Origin: Butyrivibrio sp. VCD2006
GTDB lineage: Bacteria > Bacillota > Clostridia > Lachnospirales > Lachnospiraceae
DNA: 64,000 nucleotides
NCBI RefSeq assembly: GCF_000423925.1
Contig: NZ_AUIX01000021.1
Span: 44,707 to 108,706, forward strand
Direction of reading: 5' to 3'
The notes under the pieces are model-generated. The model saw only the letters and a list, made by a program, of their open reading frames with translations. It was not told the origin of the DNA and ran no database searches. Position numbers and translations under genes: made by a program. Below, piece by piece: positions 44,330 through 54,707 of the stretch (position 1 is the stretch's first letter; the number at the start of each line of letters is the position of its first letter).

Positions 44330-44794
44330 ATGAAGGATGACAAGAAGCTTACGCTGTGGGAACGATATCTGACACAGGAAATCGGCATTGAGTTCAAGGC
44401 ATGTCTTTATTTCTTTGCTTTTTTGTTTTTCTATTGCTGCTACAGGATGCTGAACGGCATTTTTGATGCCAGTATTCTTCACATGACGGTGCTGATTTTT
44501 ACCTGTTACTTTATCGGATACATTCAGGTTTATCTTCTGTGGAACTTCGATGAGGCTGACAGCCTGGGAGTCAGGGAAATATTTGGAATGGTCATCTGTA
44601 CAGCACTTTATTGTATTGTGTCATGGTTTGGGAACTGGTTTGATAAGAGAATTGTAGTTACTTTGGTATTCGCCGCTTACATTTTGCTTACCTACTTCTG
44701 CGTGTTCCTGATCTACAGATCCAAGCGAAGAATAGATGATAAAAAGCTTAACGAAGAGCTGAGATTATTCCAGACAAATCACCAAAAAAAGTGA
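44330..44794 (+). CDS. DUF3021-family membrane protein
   Basis: The 154-residue chain has four predicted membrane helices and the conserved region around YFIGYIQVYLLWNFDEADSL, as in DUF3021 proteins encoded with LytTR regulators. It probably anchors or inhibits the regulator. A terminator follows at 44821. Confidence 0.8.
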   Translation: MKDDKKLTLWERYLTQEIGIEFKACLYFFAFLFFYCCYRMLNGIFDASILHMTVLIFTCYFIGYIQVYLLWNFDEADSLGVREIFGMVICTALYCIVSWFGNWFDKRIVVTLVFAAYILLTYFCVFLIYRSKRRIDDKKLNEELRLFQTNHQKK

Positions 44795-44820
44795 ATGATA
44801 AAGGCAAAATAGTGCACCTT

Positions 44821-44850
44821 ACGGGAACATGTATTGTTCCCGTTTTTTAT
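44821..44850 (+). terminator. Rho-independent terminator after DUF3021 gene
   Basis: ACGGGAACA pairs with TGTTCCCGT over a GTAT-type loop, followed by six T. Confidence 0.85.
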
Positions 44851-44890
44851 TTTTGATATGTATAAGATACAAGAATAAAGGAGGCGCGTT

Positions 44891-45586
44891 ATGAGTAAAA
44901 AAGTAATTGAGATAAATAATCTTACAAAGAGCTACGGAAAGAGCAGGGGAGTAATTGATGTTTCTTTTAGCGTTGAGGAGGGAGATATTTTTGGATTTCT
45001 TGGACCAAACGGAGCGGGCAAATCTACCACCATCCGTTCAATGCTTGGATTCCTTAAGATAAATTCAGGCAGTATAAAGATTCTCGGTATGGACAGCATA
45101 AAGGACCATGAAAAGATCCTGAGGGATGTGGGTTACATGCCCTCTGAGGCATGGTTCTACGATAACATGAAGGTCTCTGACGTAATAAAATATGCAGCAG
45201 ATGTCCGCGGTCTTGACTGCACAGAAGAGGCTGGGAAAATTTGCGAGATACTAAAGGTCGATATCAAAAAGAGAATAAAGCAGCTTTCTCTTGGAAACAG
45301 AAAAAAGGTAAGTATCGCCTGTGCAATGCAGCATAAGCCAAAGCTTTTTATATTTGATGAGCCCACAAGCGGTCTTGATCCTCTTATCCAGAAAAAGTTC
45401 TTTGGACTGATAAATGAATATGTGGATAATGATGCTACCTGCCTTCTTTCTACACATGTTCTCTCTGAGGTTGATAAGTATTGCAGACATGCCGCAATAA
45501 TGCGAGAAGGCAGGCTGATGATGCTTGAAACACCGCATATTGATGATGAAACATTTTTGAGTTTTTACGAGGATGAGGAGGAATAA
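44891..45586 (+). CDS. ABC transporter ATP-binding protein
   Basis: AGGAGG (44880-44885) precedes ATG 44891. The 231-residue ATPase has GPNGAGKSTTIR, the signature LSLGNRKKV and LFIFDEPTSGLD. The LSLGN variant is usual in bacitracin/lantibiotic-type and NatA-like exporters. Two bases separate it from the permease gene. Substrate unknown. Confidence 0.9.
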   Translation: MSKKVIEINNLTKSYGKSRGVIDVSFSVEEGDIFGFLGPNGAGKSTTIRSMLGFLKINSGSIKILGMDSIKDHEKILRDVGYMPSEAWFYDNMKVSDVIKYAADVRGLDCTEEAGKICEILKVDIKKRIKQLSLGNRKKVSIACAMQHKPKLFIFDEPTSGLDPLIQKKFFGLINEYVDNDATCLLSTHVLSEVDKYCRHAAIMREGRLMMLETPHIDDETFLSFYEDEEE

Positions 45587-45588
45587 TT

Positions 45589-46380
45589 ATGAGAACAGTT
45601 TTGAAAAGAGAATTAATTCAAAATATAAAGAATCTGCTTATATGGAGCATTTCAGTGGGAATTCTGGGGCTTATATGTATCCTTTTGTATGAGTCTATGC
45701 AGGGTGATATGAAGGAGATGGCAGATGCCTTCTCCAACATGGGAGCTTTTTCTGATGCCTTTGGAATGAGCACCTTAAGTATCGCTTCATTAAAAGGATA
45801 CTTCGCAACTGAGATTGGTGCTGTACATGGCCTTGGAAGTGGAATGTTTGCCGCAATTACAGCCATAAGCATCATTTCAAAGGAAGAGGATGGGCATACA
45901 GGAGAATTCACCTTTTCCCTGCCGCTTTCAAGGTCTAAGATCATTGCTGCAAAGGGAATATGTGTTGCAATCATGCTGGTTGTTTTCACAGCAGTCTGTA
46001 CTGTATTTTATATCGTTGGATTTAAGATTCTTGGTGAAGATATGCCAATGGATCAGTTCTTCACCTTTATGGGGAGTCAGCTCCTTATGAACGCGGAGAT
46101 TGCAGGTATATGCTTCGGTCTATCCTCTCTTGCCGGCAAAAACAGAATAGGTCTTGGACTTGGAATTGCACTTCTCCTATACAGCTATGATGTCATGGGC
46201 AGAGTAGTGCCTGATCTTAAGGACAGCCTTTTTTGGGGGCCTTATTCCTACTGCAATGCCGCTGAGATTTTCACAGGAGCTGATACGCCTGCAAAAGCAC
46301 TTGTGGTGGCAGTAATAGTGCTTGCTCTTGGAGTTTTGTTCGCATTTTGGAATTACAACAGAAGAGACCTTGCAAGCTGA
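45589..46380 (+). CDS. ABC-2-type transporter permease
   Basis: The 263-residue protein has six membrane helices and the ABC-2 loop EEDGHTGEFTFSLPLSRSKI. With the upstream ATPase it forms a complete exporter. LytTR-controlled expression is possible but not shown by the sequence. Confidence 0.88.
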   Translation: MRTVLKRELIQNIKNLLIWSISVGILGLICILLYESMQGDMKEMADAFSNMGAFSDAFGMSTLSIASLKGYFATEIGAVHGLGSGMFAAITAISIISKEEDGHTGEFTFSLPLSRSKIIAAKGICVAIMLVVFTAVCTVFYIVGFKILGEDMPMDQFFTFMGSQLLMNAEIAGICFGLSSLAGKNRIGLGLGIALLLYSYDVMGRVVPDLKDSLFWGPYSYCNAAEIFTGADTPAKALVVAVIVLALGVLFAFWNYNRRDLAS

Positions 46381-46447
46381 TATATAAAAAGATTAAAGTT
46401 TTCTAAAAAACGAATACAATGGCTCGATTTTTCATCCCCTAAATTAT

Positions 46448-46536
46448 TATAATAGACATATAAATTGGGGAGATGGGAAAACGGTATTGAAAAAGGCTTT
46501 GGGCGTCAAAGAGATTTGACGTCTCTGGTCTTTTTT
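46448..46536 (+). promoter_or_regulatory. Promoter -10 and leader hairpin before the ABCG-type ATPase gene
   Basis: A perfect TATAAT (46448-46453) without a good -35 is followed by a hairpin, CGTCAAA (46504-46510) with TTTGACG (46515-46521), and a T run at 46530-46536. AGAGA/TCTCT gives a competing stem. A leader with a terminator-like end is suggested, but no ligand-binding fold is recognised. Confidence 0.4.
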
Positions 46537-46554
46537 GCGTTTTAGGAGGATTAT

Positions 46555-47898
46555 ATGGCAAGCACAATGAATTTAAATATAGGCCACATTATTGATGTTA
46601 TTTTGTATATCCTGACTTCTTTGGGGTATATGAAACTGTTTGAAAAATGCGGTATTAGTAAACGATGGGCATGGATTCCGCTTACAAAGGAATACCATCT
46701 GGCACTTTGTGCTGATAGGGAAGAAGAAGGGAAAGTTTACGTTGGGATTCGTGCTTTTTTATACCTTCATAGTATTTTTACAGCTATTCCACATAATTTT
46801 AATAATTACATATTGTCTATAGCTGTAAGTGTATTTGGTATTTTGGCTTTTGCTATGAATATCACCGAGCTTGTGTATTTGACCAGAATTTATACAGGTC
46901 TTGTCAAGCTGTTTGGAAAATCAAGAAAATGGGTACCTGTTTTGGTTTTATTTGAGGCGATAGCAGTATTATACTGGGGCTTTAACTCTGACTATAAACC
47001 CACAAAGAGGGCAGCGGATGTGTCTGAGATAGCTGCAGCTAAGGTGTTTGGCACGGATATAGAGAGTATTCAGGAAGGCCTTACGGTAAACATCAAAGAG
47101 CGTACAGCTATAGATTTTTTCCGCAAAAAGGTCCTGTTAAAGGACATTCATATGTGTATCCCCAAAGGGCATATGGTGCTTCTTCTTGGCGGTTCCGGTG
47201 CCGGTAAGACGACATATCTCAACGCTATAACCGGATATGAACCTGCTGATGCACATATTCTGCTTGGCAATAATGATGTGTATCTCGACTACGCGGAAAT
47301 GATGTATGACATAGGTTTTGTGCCACAGCAGGATCTTATGAGGGGGAATGATACCGTATGGCTTACTCTTTACGATGCGGCAACGCTGCGTCTTCCTTCA
47401 AGTGTTTCCCTTGGTGAAAGAAATAAAAGAATAAATGCGGTTCTTGAGCAGTTCGGACTTACGGCTGTAAAGGACAGTCTTGTAGAGAAGCTCTCCGGTG
47501 GGCAGAGGAAGAGATTGTCTATTGCTATGGAATTTATATCTGATCCCACACTTTTCATACTTGATGAGCCTGATTCCGGACTCGATGGCGTGGTAGCAAG
47601 GAACCTTTTTGAAAAGCTTCGTTCAATTGCGGATGAAGGAAAAATTGTTGTTGTCATAACACACACACCTGACAGAGTAATAGATCTATTTGACGATGTT
47701 ATTGTTCTTGCGAAGGATGCAAATAAAACAGGACGTCTTGCCTGGTATGGCCCTGTGAAGGACGCCTATGAATTCTTTGGAAAAACATCCATGGAAGAGA
47801 TCCTTCTTTCAATCAATCAAAAGGATGAAGGCGGTGAGGGAAGAGCCGACGAATTTGTCTCTAAATATGCGGACAGAATAGGAAAAATGGTGGGGTGA
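46555..47898 (+). CDS. ABCG-type ATPase with N-terminal membrane domain
   Basis: Residues 1-150 contain several membrane helices and a region with KCGISKRWAWIPLTKEYHLA, similar to DUF5684-type small membrane domains. The ATPase (about residues 185-420) has LLLGGSGAGKTTYLNAITGY, LSGGQRKRLSIAMEF and LFILDEPDSGLD, as in ABCG/White exporters. AGGAGG before the ATG. The permease starts 3 bases after the stop. The membrane front end on an ATPase subunit is unusual. Confidence 0.85.
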   Translation: MASTMNLNIGHIIDVILYILTSLGYMKLFEKCGISKRWAWIPLTKEYHLALCADREEEGKVYVGIRAFLYLHSIFTAIPHNFNNYILSIAVSVFGILAFAMNITELVYLTRIYTGLVKLFGKSRKWVPVLVLFEAIAVLYWGFNSDYKPTKRAADVSEIAAAKVFGTDIESIQEGLTVNIKERTAIDFFRKKVLLKDIHMCIPKGHMVLLLGGSGAGKTTYLNAITGYEPADAHILLGNNDVYLDYAEMMYDIGFVPQQDLMRGNDTVWLTLYDAATLRLPSSVSLGERNKRINAVLEQFGLTAVKDSLVEKLSGGQRKRLSIAMEFISDPTLFILDEPDSGLDGVVARNLFEKLRSIADEGKIVVVITHTPDRVIDLFDDVIVLAKDANKTGRLAWYGPVKDAYEFFGKTSMEEILLSINQKDEGGEGRADEFVSKYADRIGKMVG

Positions 47899-47901
47899 TC
47901 A

Positions 47902-48855
47902 ATGGTGAATGGAAGAAGAAAGATTGTAAGACGAAGAGGCAGGGTATCGCAAACGATTATTTATCTGGGGAAGCTGTTTCGAATGTTTCTTTTTCAAAAC
48001 GACTGGAAGGTGCTTCCTATGTCAGCAGTTATCGCGGGGCTTGTGGCCTTTGCGGTGGGTGGCAACATCTTCAAGACTATGGAAGGAACCTTAATGGGAA
48101 CCTTCGCGTTGTCGTGCGTTTGCATATGGAACGGATTTTTTAATTCAATTCAGTCTATCTGTCGAGAGAGGGCAATAGTAAAAAGAGAGCACAGGTCCGG
48201 GCTTCACATAAGCTCTTATATCCTGGCGCACATGATATATCAGGCAGTTCTTTGTCTTCTACAGGTAGTGATAATGATTCTTGTCAGCACGAGGATGGGG
48301 GTAAAGATGCCGGATAAGAGTCTTGTCACCTCATTTCCGCTAGTTGATATTGGGATATCATTGTTCCTTATAACATATTGTGCTGATATGCTGGCACTTT
48401 TGATTTCATCCTTTGCAAAGACAACGACGGCAGCTATGACAATCATGCCGTTCATGCTCATAGTGCAGCTTCTGTTTTCCGGGGCATTTTTCAATCTCCC
48501 TGAGCAGGCTATGCCGTTTACAAAACTTACCGCAACAAAATGGGGGCTCACAGCCCTGTGTGCGCAGGGCGATTATAACTCGCTTCCCATGGTCAGTCTT
48601 TGGAATAATGCAGTAAAGATGAAGAACTATGAGGTAGGTGGTGAGAAACCGCTTCAGGATGCTCTCGTTGAAATAGAAAAAAAGAATAAACGAGAGGAAA
48701 TTCTTTTGAAATGCGCAGAGCAGAATCAGAATCCCAATTATGCATTTGATGTGAATGTAGTTTACACGTGCTGGGGATGGATCATAGGATGGACACTTTT
48801 TTATATTCTGGTAGCGGTGATAATACTGGAGAGAATAGATAAGGACAGAAGATAA
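47902..48855 (+). CDS. ABC-2-type permease, ABCG partner
   Basis: The 317-residue protein has six helices and the ABCG loop pattern SICRERAIVKREHRSGLHIS, plus LFSGAFFNLPEQAMPFTKLT. It forms the channel for the upstream ATPase. Confidence 0.85.
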   Translation: MVNGRRKIVRRRGRVSQTIIYLGKLFRMFLFQNDWKVLPMSAVIAGLVAFAVGGNIFKTMEGTLMGTFALSCVCIWNGFFNSIQSICRERAIVKREHRSGLHISSYILAHMIYQAVLCLLQVVIMILVSTRMGVKMPDKSLVTSFPLVDIGISLFLITYCADMLALLISSFAKTTTAAMTIMPFMLIVQLLFSGAFFNLPEQAMPFTKLTATKWGLTALCAQGDYNSLPMVSLWNNAVKMKNYEVGGEKPLQDALVEIEKKNKREEILLKCAEQNQNPNYAFDVNVVYTCWGWIIGWTLFYILVAVIILERIDKDRR

Positions 48856-48879
48856 TAAAAAAGGATGGAGGCTAGGCTA

Positions 48880-50886
48880 ATGAAGGGCTTTTGTAAAAGA
48901 ATTATTTCTACTGGTGTGGTAGCTATACTGGCAGCCGGTACATTTTTAATGCCGGCATATGCAGGGGGCTATATTCCTGAGGTACAGGTAGATGAAACAA
49001 TCGAGAATATGACACTGGATGAGAAAATATCCCAGATGATAATACCTGCCATAAGAACCTGGAATGAGGAAAATGTAACAGATCTTGAAGCTTTTCCCGT
49101 ACTTAAGGAAGTACTTAAAAAGCATCAGTATGGTGGCATTATTCTTTTTGGCTCAAATATAACAGGAAATGATCAGATCACACAGCTTATAAATGACCTT
49201 CAGAAGAATAACAGCGAAAATTCGGAAGTGTCGACAAATATCCCCTATTTGTTACCGGTGGATGAGGAGGGCGGAATAGTTATACGTCTTACTGCAGGAA
49301 CACGTATGACAGGAAATATGGCCATAGGAGCAACTCCTGATGCTGAGAATAATGCGAAAAAGACAGGAGAAATTCTTGGGGAAGAGCTCGCGGCTGTAGG
49401 CTTTAACGCCAACTATGCACCTGATGTTGATGTAAACAATAACCCTTCAAACCCGGTTATCGGAACCAGATCCTTTTCTGATGATCCCGCAAAGGTCGGA
49501 AAACTTGGCATAGCATACGCAAGAGGACTTGAAAAGAACAATATTATTGCTACATTTAAGCACTTCCCGGGACACGGCGATACAAGTGTTGATAGTCACA
49601 TAGGAACACCATCTGTTGAGAAAACCTATGATGAGATAAAAAAGACGGAGCTTGTTCCCTTCAAAGAAGCTATTGGTCATGGCGCGGATATGATAATGAC
49701 AGCGCATATAACCTTCCCGCTAATAGATGAGGAAGTTACATATGGTGATGGAGTAACAAAGGGATTCTATCCGGCTACTATGTCGAAGAAGATCATCACA
49801 GATATCCTTCGAGGTGATCTTGGCTTTAATGGCGTCGTTGTAACAGATGCACTTGAAATGGATGCCATAAGAACTGCAGGACTCGTACCCGGCAAGGAGG
49901 ATTCTTCGGAATACCATGTAAATATTGCAACAGAGGTTATCAATGCCGGTGCTGATATTTTGCTTCTTCCAAAGGACCTTAATAACTCTGAGGTGGCTAC
50001 ATTCTATGACGAATACATAGAAGGACTCTCGAATAAGGTAGAGTCCGGAGAAATAAGTGAAGAGAGAATAAATGAGAGCGTAAAACGCATACTGATGCTC
50101 AAAGCAAAATATGGAATCTTTGATCCTGAAAACAAAGCTCCTGAGGAGGAAGACATCGAGACAAGAATAGAGAATAGTAAGGAAATTGTGGGCTCAAAGG
50201 CTCATCATGATGAAGAAATGAATATGGCTAAGGAGGCTATTACGCTTCTGAAAAACGATGATAATCTTCTTCCGCTTTCAAAAGAAATGAAGAGTATTGT
50301 ATTTTTCGGAAGACAGCCGGCGGATCTGACAAATATAGGCTATGCAATAGACAACATGAAAAAACAGGGATATATCTCTGAGGATGCAGTATCCAGGGTG
50401 TATTACTACTATGACTCTTCCGCTGATGAGAAACTAAATTATACCGATGAGATGAAGTCGGATATAGAAAAAGCTGATGCGGTAATAGCTTTTTCATATG
50501 CAGGAGGAAATGGTGCGCTGGACAAGGAGAGTGAGCAGTTTATAGCTCTTCACAATGCACTTGATGATGTGCATAAGGGAGGAGGGAAATTCGTTTTGCT
50601 TAGCGAAAATCTTCCCTACGATGCAGCCATTTATGACGATGCTGATGCAATCGTTCTTGCGTATATGGGATCGGGACTGGGAGTTGATCCCACCGATAAA
50701 TCCGACAACGGTGGAATGCAGGCAATAAACGCAAACATAATTGCGGCCATAGAAACAATTTGCGGTGCAAATTCACCTAAAGGAAAACTCCCTGTAAATG
50801 TTCCGGTTGTAGAAGAGCAGCAGGATGGGACATTAAGTTATGGTACTGAGTACCTGTATAAAAGAGGTGCAGGATTAACATATTAA
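48880..50886 (+). CDS. Secreted GH3 beta-N-acetylhexosaminidase
   Basis: GGAGG (48867-48871) favours ATG 48880 (668 residues) over ATG 48865. A signal peptide (STGVVAILAAGTFLMPAYAG) is followed by the GH3 domain. KHFPGHGDTSVDSH (residues about 231-244) is the NagZ-type signature with the catalytic His/Asp loop, and VVTDALEMDAI holds the nucleophile Asp. A C-terminal (alpha/beta) GH3 domain completes it. It removes terminal GlcNAc from peptidoglycan or chitin-like glycans, in line with the downstream NagA gene, about 6.5 kb away. Confidence 0.9.
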   Translation: MKGFCKRIISTGVVAILAAGTFLMPAYAGGYIPEVQVDETIENMTLDEKISQMIIPAIRTWNEENVTDLEAFPVLKEVLKKHQYGGIILFGSNITGNDQITQLINDLQKNNSENSEVSTNIPYLLPVDEEGGIVIRLTAGTRMTGNMAIGATPDAENNAKKTGEILGEELAAVGFNANYAPDVDVNNNPSNPVIGTRSFSDDPAKVGKLGIAYARGLEKNNIIATFKHFPGHGDTSVDSHIGTPSVEKTYDEIKKTELVPFKEAIGHGADMIMTAHITFPLIDEEVTYGDGVTKGFYPATMSKKIITDILRGDLGFNGVVVTDALEMDAIRTAGLVPGKEDSSEYHVNIATEVINAGADILLLPKDLNNSEVATFYDEYIEGLSNKVESGEISEERINESVKRILMLKAKYGIFDPENKAPEEEDIETRIENSKEIVGSKAHHDEEMNMAKEAITLLKNDDNLLPLSKEMKSIVFFGRQPADLTNIGYAIDNMKKQGYISEDAVSRVYYYYDSSADEKLNYTDEMKSDIEKADAVIAFSYAGGNGALDKESEQFIALHNALDDVHKGGGKFVLLSENLPYDAAIYDDADAIVLAYMGSGLGVDPTDKSDNGGMQAINANIIAAIETICGANSPKGKLPVNVPVVEEQQDGTLSYGTEYLYKRGAGLTY

Positions 50887-50909
50887 TTTTTATGAAGGAG
50901 AGAATGAGT

Positions 50910-52616
50910 ATGGAGAGAATAAGTATGAGGCGGATAATTTCAGTTTTTCTGACTGTGCTGATGTTGATTCTTGTAATTTATCCCTGCACGGTAAAGGCTG
51001 CCGGAGCAAATGATAAGAAGGAACAAGGCACAGAGAAAAACGGTGACGTGTATATCCTTTTTACAAGTGATGTGCACTGCGGTGTTTCCAAGGGATTTGG
51101 ATATACCGGATTATATGAGATCAGAAAGAACCTTGAGGAGCAGGGATATGAAACTATCCTTGTTGATGACGGTGATTCAATTCAGGGTGAAGCCATGGGG
51201 ACCATTACAGATGGTGAGGCCATCGTAGACCTTATGAATGATCTTCAGTACGATGTGGCAATTCCCGGCAATCATGAGTTTGATTATGGAATGGATACAT
51301 TTCTGAATCTTGCAAATAAAAAGGCAAAGTTTAAATACATAAGCTGCAATTTTAATAAAGATGGAGAGCTTATTTTTGATCCCTACACAATTATAGAGGC
51401 AGCCGGAATGAAGATTGCCTTTGTTGGCGTTACAACTCCCGAAACCATTACCACTTCGACTCCTGCTTATTTCCAGGATAATAAAGGAAATTATATTTAT
51501 GGCTTCATGGGGGATAAGACAGGCGAAGGCGTTTACAAAGCTGTCCAGGAAGCTGTTGATGCCGCAAGAAAAGAAGGAGCAGACTTCGTTTATGTTATGG
51601 GACATCTTGGAAATCAAGATATCTGTGAGCCCTGGACATATGCCGATGTAATTGAAAATACAAACGGTATTGATGTTTTTCTTGATGGGCACAGCCATGA
51701 TACCGACCAGGTTGTCATGAAGAATAAAGACGGTGATGAGGTAACAAGGGCAGCAGTCGGAACAAAGCTCAACTGTATCGGCTATAGTCATATTTCAGCT
51801 GATAAGGAAATAGTGGAGACTGATGTGTGGAGCTGGCCTAACAGTGAATCTGCACCAAAGCTTCTTAACATTGAAAACGATATGGCTGACAAGGTTGCAA
51901 AAAAGGAAGATGAGCTTGAAAACACACTTAAAAAGGTTGTGGCTAAGACAAGTATAGAGCTGACGATATTTGATCCTAAGGAAAAGGATGATTCGGGAAA
52001 TCCTATCCGCATGGTTCGCAGATCTGAGACCAATCTTGGTGATCTTTGCGCGGACGCATGTAGGGATCAGACAGGAGCTGACATTGCCTTTGTAAATGGC
52101 GGTGGCATTCGTGCTGTTATTGAGAAGGGCAATATTACTTATGAAGACATAATCAATGTTCATCCTTATGGAAATATGGTAAGTGTGCTTGAGCTATCAG
52201 GACAGCAGATACTTGATGCCCTTGAGTGGGGAGCAAGATCTGTACCTGATGAATCAGGCGGATTCCTTCAGGTTTCAGGACTTACCTATGAGATCGATGC
52301 TTCCGTAAAGAGTCCCTGCTCAGAAGATGAAAACTCTATGTGTACCGGAATTAAGGGTACGCGAAGAGTTAAGAATGTCAAGGTGGACGGAAAGGATATT
52401 GATCCTAAAAAGACCTATACAGTTGCCGGAAATGAATACTTAATGCAGCAAAATGGTGATGGATTCACTGCATTTGACGGAGCAAAGGTAGTGCAGGATA
52501 GGATTAAACTGGATAATCAGGTTCTTATTGATTATATAGTTGATACTCTTGGCGGATCTGTTGGAGAGGAATACGCAGATCCATTTGGAGAAGGAAGAAT
52601 TACCATCACAGAATAA
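50910..52616 (+). CDS. Secreted 5'-nucleotidase/2',3'-cyclic phosphodiesterase-like protein
   Basis: AAGGAG (50895-50900) suggests ATG 50910. After a signal peptide (SVFLTVLMLILVIYP), the metallophosphatase domain has LFTSDVHCG, DDGDSIQGE, PGNHEFDYG, YVMGHLGN and LDGHSHDT. The 5'-nucleotidase C-terminal domain follows with NGGGIRAVIEKG and the substrate-binding region around YEIDASV. It releases phosphate from extracellular nucleotides, which suits the nucleoside-type BMP transporter elsewhere in the window. It lies 24 bases after the GH3 gene. Confidence 0.92.
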   Translation: MERISMRRIISVFLTVLMLILVIYPCTVKAAGANDKKEQGTEKNGDVYILFTSDVHCGVSKGFGYTGLYEIRKNLEEQGYETILVDDGDSIQGEAMGTITDGEAIVDLMNDLQYDVAIPGNHEFDYGMDTFLNLANKKAKFKYISCNFNKDGELIFDPYTIIEAAGMKIAFVGVTTPETITTSTPAYFQDNKGNYIYGFMGDKTGEGVYKAVQEAVDAARKEGADFVYVMGHLGNQDICEPWTYADVIENTNGIDVFLDGHSHDTDQVVMKNKDGDEVTRAAVGTKLNCIGYSHISADKEIVETDVWSWPNSESAPKLLNIENDMADKVAKKEDELENTLKKVVAKTSIELTIFDPKEKDDSGNPIRMVRRSETNLGDLCADACRDQTGADIAFVNGGGIRAVIEKGNITYEDIINVHPYGNMVSVLELSGQQILDALEWGARSVPDESGGFLQVSGLTYEIDASVKSPCSEDENSMCTGIKGTRRVKNVKVDGKDIDPKKTYTVAGNEYLMQQNGDGFTAFDGAKVVQDRIKLDNQVLIDYIVDTLGGSVGEEYADPFGEGRITITE

Positions 52617-52649
52617 AGAGTTATGAAAATGTTTTTTCAGAGGTAGTCT

Positions 52650-54686
52650 ATGCTTACAATGATCATTAAAATGTCCGGGATCACACTGCTTTATATTTTA
52701 CTTACCGTAGCAGTCTGGTATTGGACCAAGGAAAAGGAACTTGCGATATTCCATAAGCTCGTTATAGGAATTGTATTCGGAATAAGCTCGGTTTTATCCA
52801 CTCATTTCGGAGTTGCCTTTGAGAATATGGTAATAAACGTAAGAGATATAGGCCCGCTTGCCGCAGGTTTGTTCTTTTCGCCCTCTGCCGGTGTGATTGC
52901 CGGACTTATAGGAGGTATTGAGAGATACATTGTAGGCACATATTTCGGGATCGGTTCCTACACACGAATAGCCTGTAGCGTTTCAACATGTCTTGCCGGC
53001 TTTGTGGCTCTTGTCATGAGGGTTAAGGTATTTAACGGGAAAAAACCGGCGCCTCTGTATGCTTTCTTCATGGGCGCGGTGATGGAAGTTTTCCATATGT
53101 ATGTTGTGTTTATAACACATCATCAGGACATGAGAATGGCATTCACGGTAGTAAGCACCTGCTGCGTTCCGATGATTATATTTACCGGCCTTGGACTTTC
53201 CGTATCATCCATTTTGCTTCAGGTGTTTACGGATGAGTGGATAAATCCCTTTGAAAAAACTGAGGATGAGCGGACTCCGATTTCCCAGAAATTCCAGAGA
53301 TATCTGTTTGCGGTAATATCGATAGTAATACTTGGGAATTTTATATTCACATATATTCTTCAGACACAATCCGCATATCAGGATAGCACGAATACTATCT
53401 CAGAGAATGTTGAGACTATCAGGAAAAACTTTTTGCTGGACAGGTTTAACCTTGAAGCTGATCACAATGTTAATTATGAAATTATCGGACCTGACCATGT
53501 CGTAATAAGAGGTCAGAGTGAGGGAAAAGAGTTACCTGCGGATGAATATGAGCGTTTTAGCGAAAACAGGGAAAAGTTTTTTGAAGGCCTGCTGTGGGGT
53601 GAGAAATCACTGATTTATGTTAATGAGGTAAATGAGAAGACAATTCTTGTATGTGCCATGAAGAAAAGCGAGGTTTACTGGTACAGAGATGCTGAGGCTT
53701 ATGAGATAGCGCTGGCTGACATACTTCTTTTCACGGTTATTTATGTTTTGATCGCATATCTTGTAAACCAGATCGTTGTTAATAATATCAGGCTGATCAA
53801 CCAGTCACTTTCCAAGATTACAAACGGTAATCTGAACGAGGTGGTAACTGTCAGGAATTCATCTGAATTTGCGTCACTTTCAGATGATATCAATCAGACC
53901 GTAGTTACACTAAAAGGGTATATTGCAGCTGCGGAGAAGAGAATAGAGCAGGAGCTGATTCTCGCAAGAACAATCCAGGAATCAGCTCTTCCCGGAAACT
54001 TTGAATTCCCTGACCGGGATGAGTTTAAGCTCTTTGCATCCATGAAGGCAGCAAAGGTAGTAGGTGGCGATTTCTACGATTTCTTCTTTATTGACAGGGA
54101 TAAGATCGCTCTCGTAATTGCTGATGTATCCGGAAAAGGAATACCGGCAGCGCTGTTTATGATGCGCAGTAAAACTGCCATAAGAAGCTTTGCTGAAATG
54201 GGCGGATCTCCCGAGGAGATTTTCATAAAGGCAAACACAGAGCTCTGCGAGGGCAACGAAGCAGAGATGTTTGTCACGGCATGGATAGGAATAGTTGATC
54301 TGAGAACAGGTGTCATGCGCTGTGCAAATGCAGGCCATGAGTATCCTGCTATATGCCATAAGGGCGGAGAGTATGAACTTATAATGGATAAGCATACTCT
54401 GGCCCTTGCGGCAATGCCGATGACAAAGCCTAAGGAATATGAGATACAGCTGCAGCCGGGTGACAGACTCTTTGTATACACTGACGGTGTGGCAGAGGCT
54501 CTGAATGAAAAAATCGAACAGTACGGCACTGAGAGGATGATAGAAAACTTAAATACCACTACTTCGATGTCTGTTGACGAAACCCTCTCAGCCATGTCGG
54601 AGAGCCTTACAAAGTTTAAAGGTGAAGCTGAGCAGTTCGATGATATTACTATGCTTAGTTTCGAATTCATAAAAATGAGTGATTGA
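52650..54686 (+). CDS. Membrane-anchored SpoIIE/PP2C-type serine phosphatase
   Basis: The 678-residue protein begins with a LytS-like 5TM domain (GPLAAGLFFSPSAGVIAGLI, ERYIVGTYFGIGSYTR), then a membrane-flanked sensor region, a HAMP domain (about 370-425) and a coiled coil. The SpoIIE phosphatase (about 460-675) has GGDFYDFF, VIADVSGKGIPAALFM, CANAGHEYP, YTDGVAEA and FDDITML with the metal-binding Asp residues. Such proteins act on anti-anti-sigma-type switches. No partner gene is nearby. Confidence 0.92.
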   Translation: MLTMIIKMSGITLLYILLTVAVWYWTKEKELAIFHKLVIGIVFGISSVLSTHFGVAFENMVINVRDIGPLAAGLFFSPSAGVIAGLIGGIERYIVGTYFGIGSYTRIACSVSTCLAGFVALVMRVKVFNGKKPAPLYAFFMGAVMEVFHMYVVFITHHQDMRMAFTVVSTCCVPMIIFTGLGLSVSSILLQVFTDEWINPFEKTEDERTPISQKFQRYLFAVISIVILGNFIFTYILQTQSAYQDSTNTISENVETIRKNFLLDRFNLEADHNVNYEIIGPDHVVIRGQSEGKELPADEYERFSENREKFFEGLLWGEKSLIYVNEVNEKTILVCAMKKSEVYWYRDAEAYEIALADILLFTVIYVLIAYLVNQIVVNNIRLINQSLSKITNGNLNEVVTVRNSSEFASLSDDINQTVVTLKGYIAAAEKRIEQELILARTIQESALPGNFEFPDRDEFKLFASMKAAKVVGGDFYDFFFIDRDKIALVIADVSGKGIPAALFMMRSKTAIRSFAEMGGSPEEIFIKANTELCEGNEAEMFVTAWIGIVDLRTGVMRCANAGHEYPAICHKGGEYELIMDKHTLALAAMPMTKPKEYEIQLQPGDRLFVYTDGVAEALNEKIEQYGTERMIENLNTTTSMSVDETLSAMSESLTKFKGEAEQFDDITMLSFEFIKMSD

Positions 54687-54707
54687 TTTAGAAAGTTGTT
54701 TTCTTTA

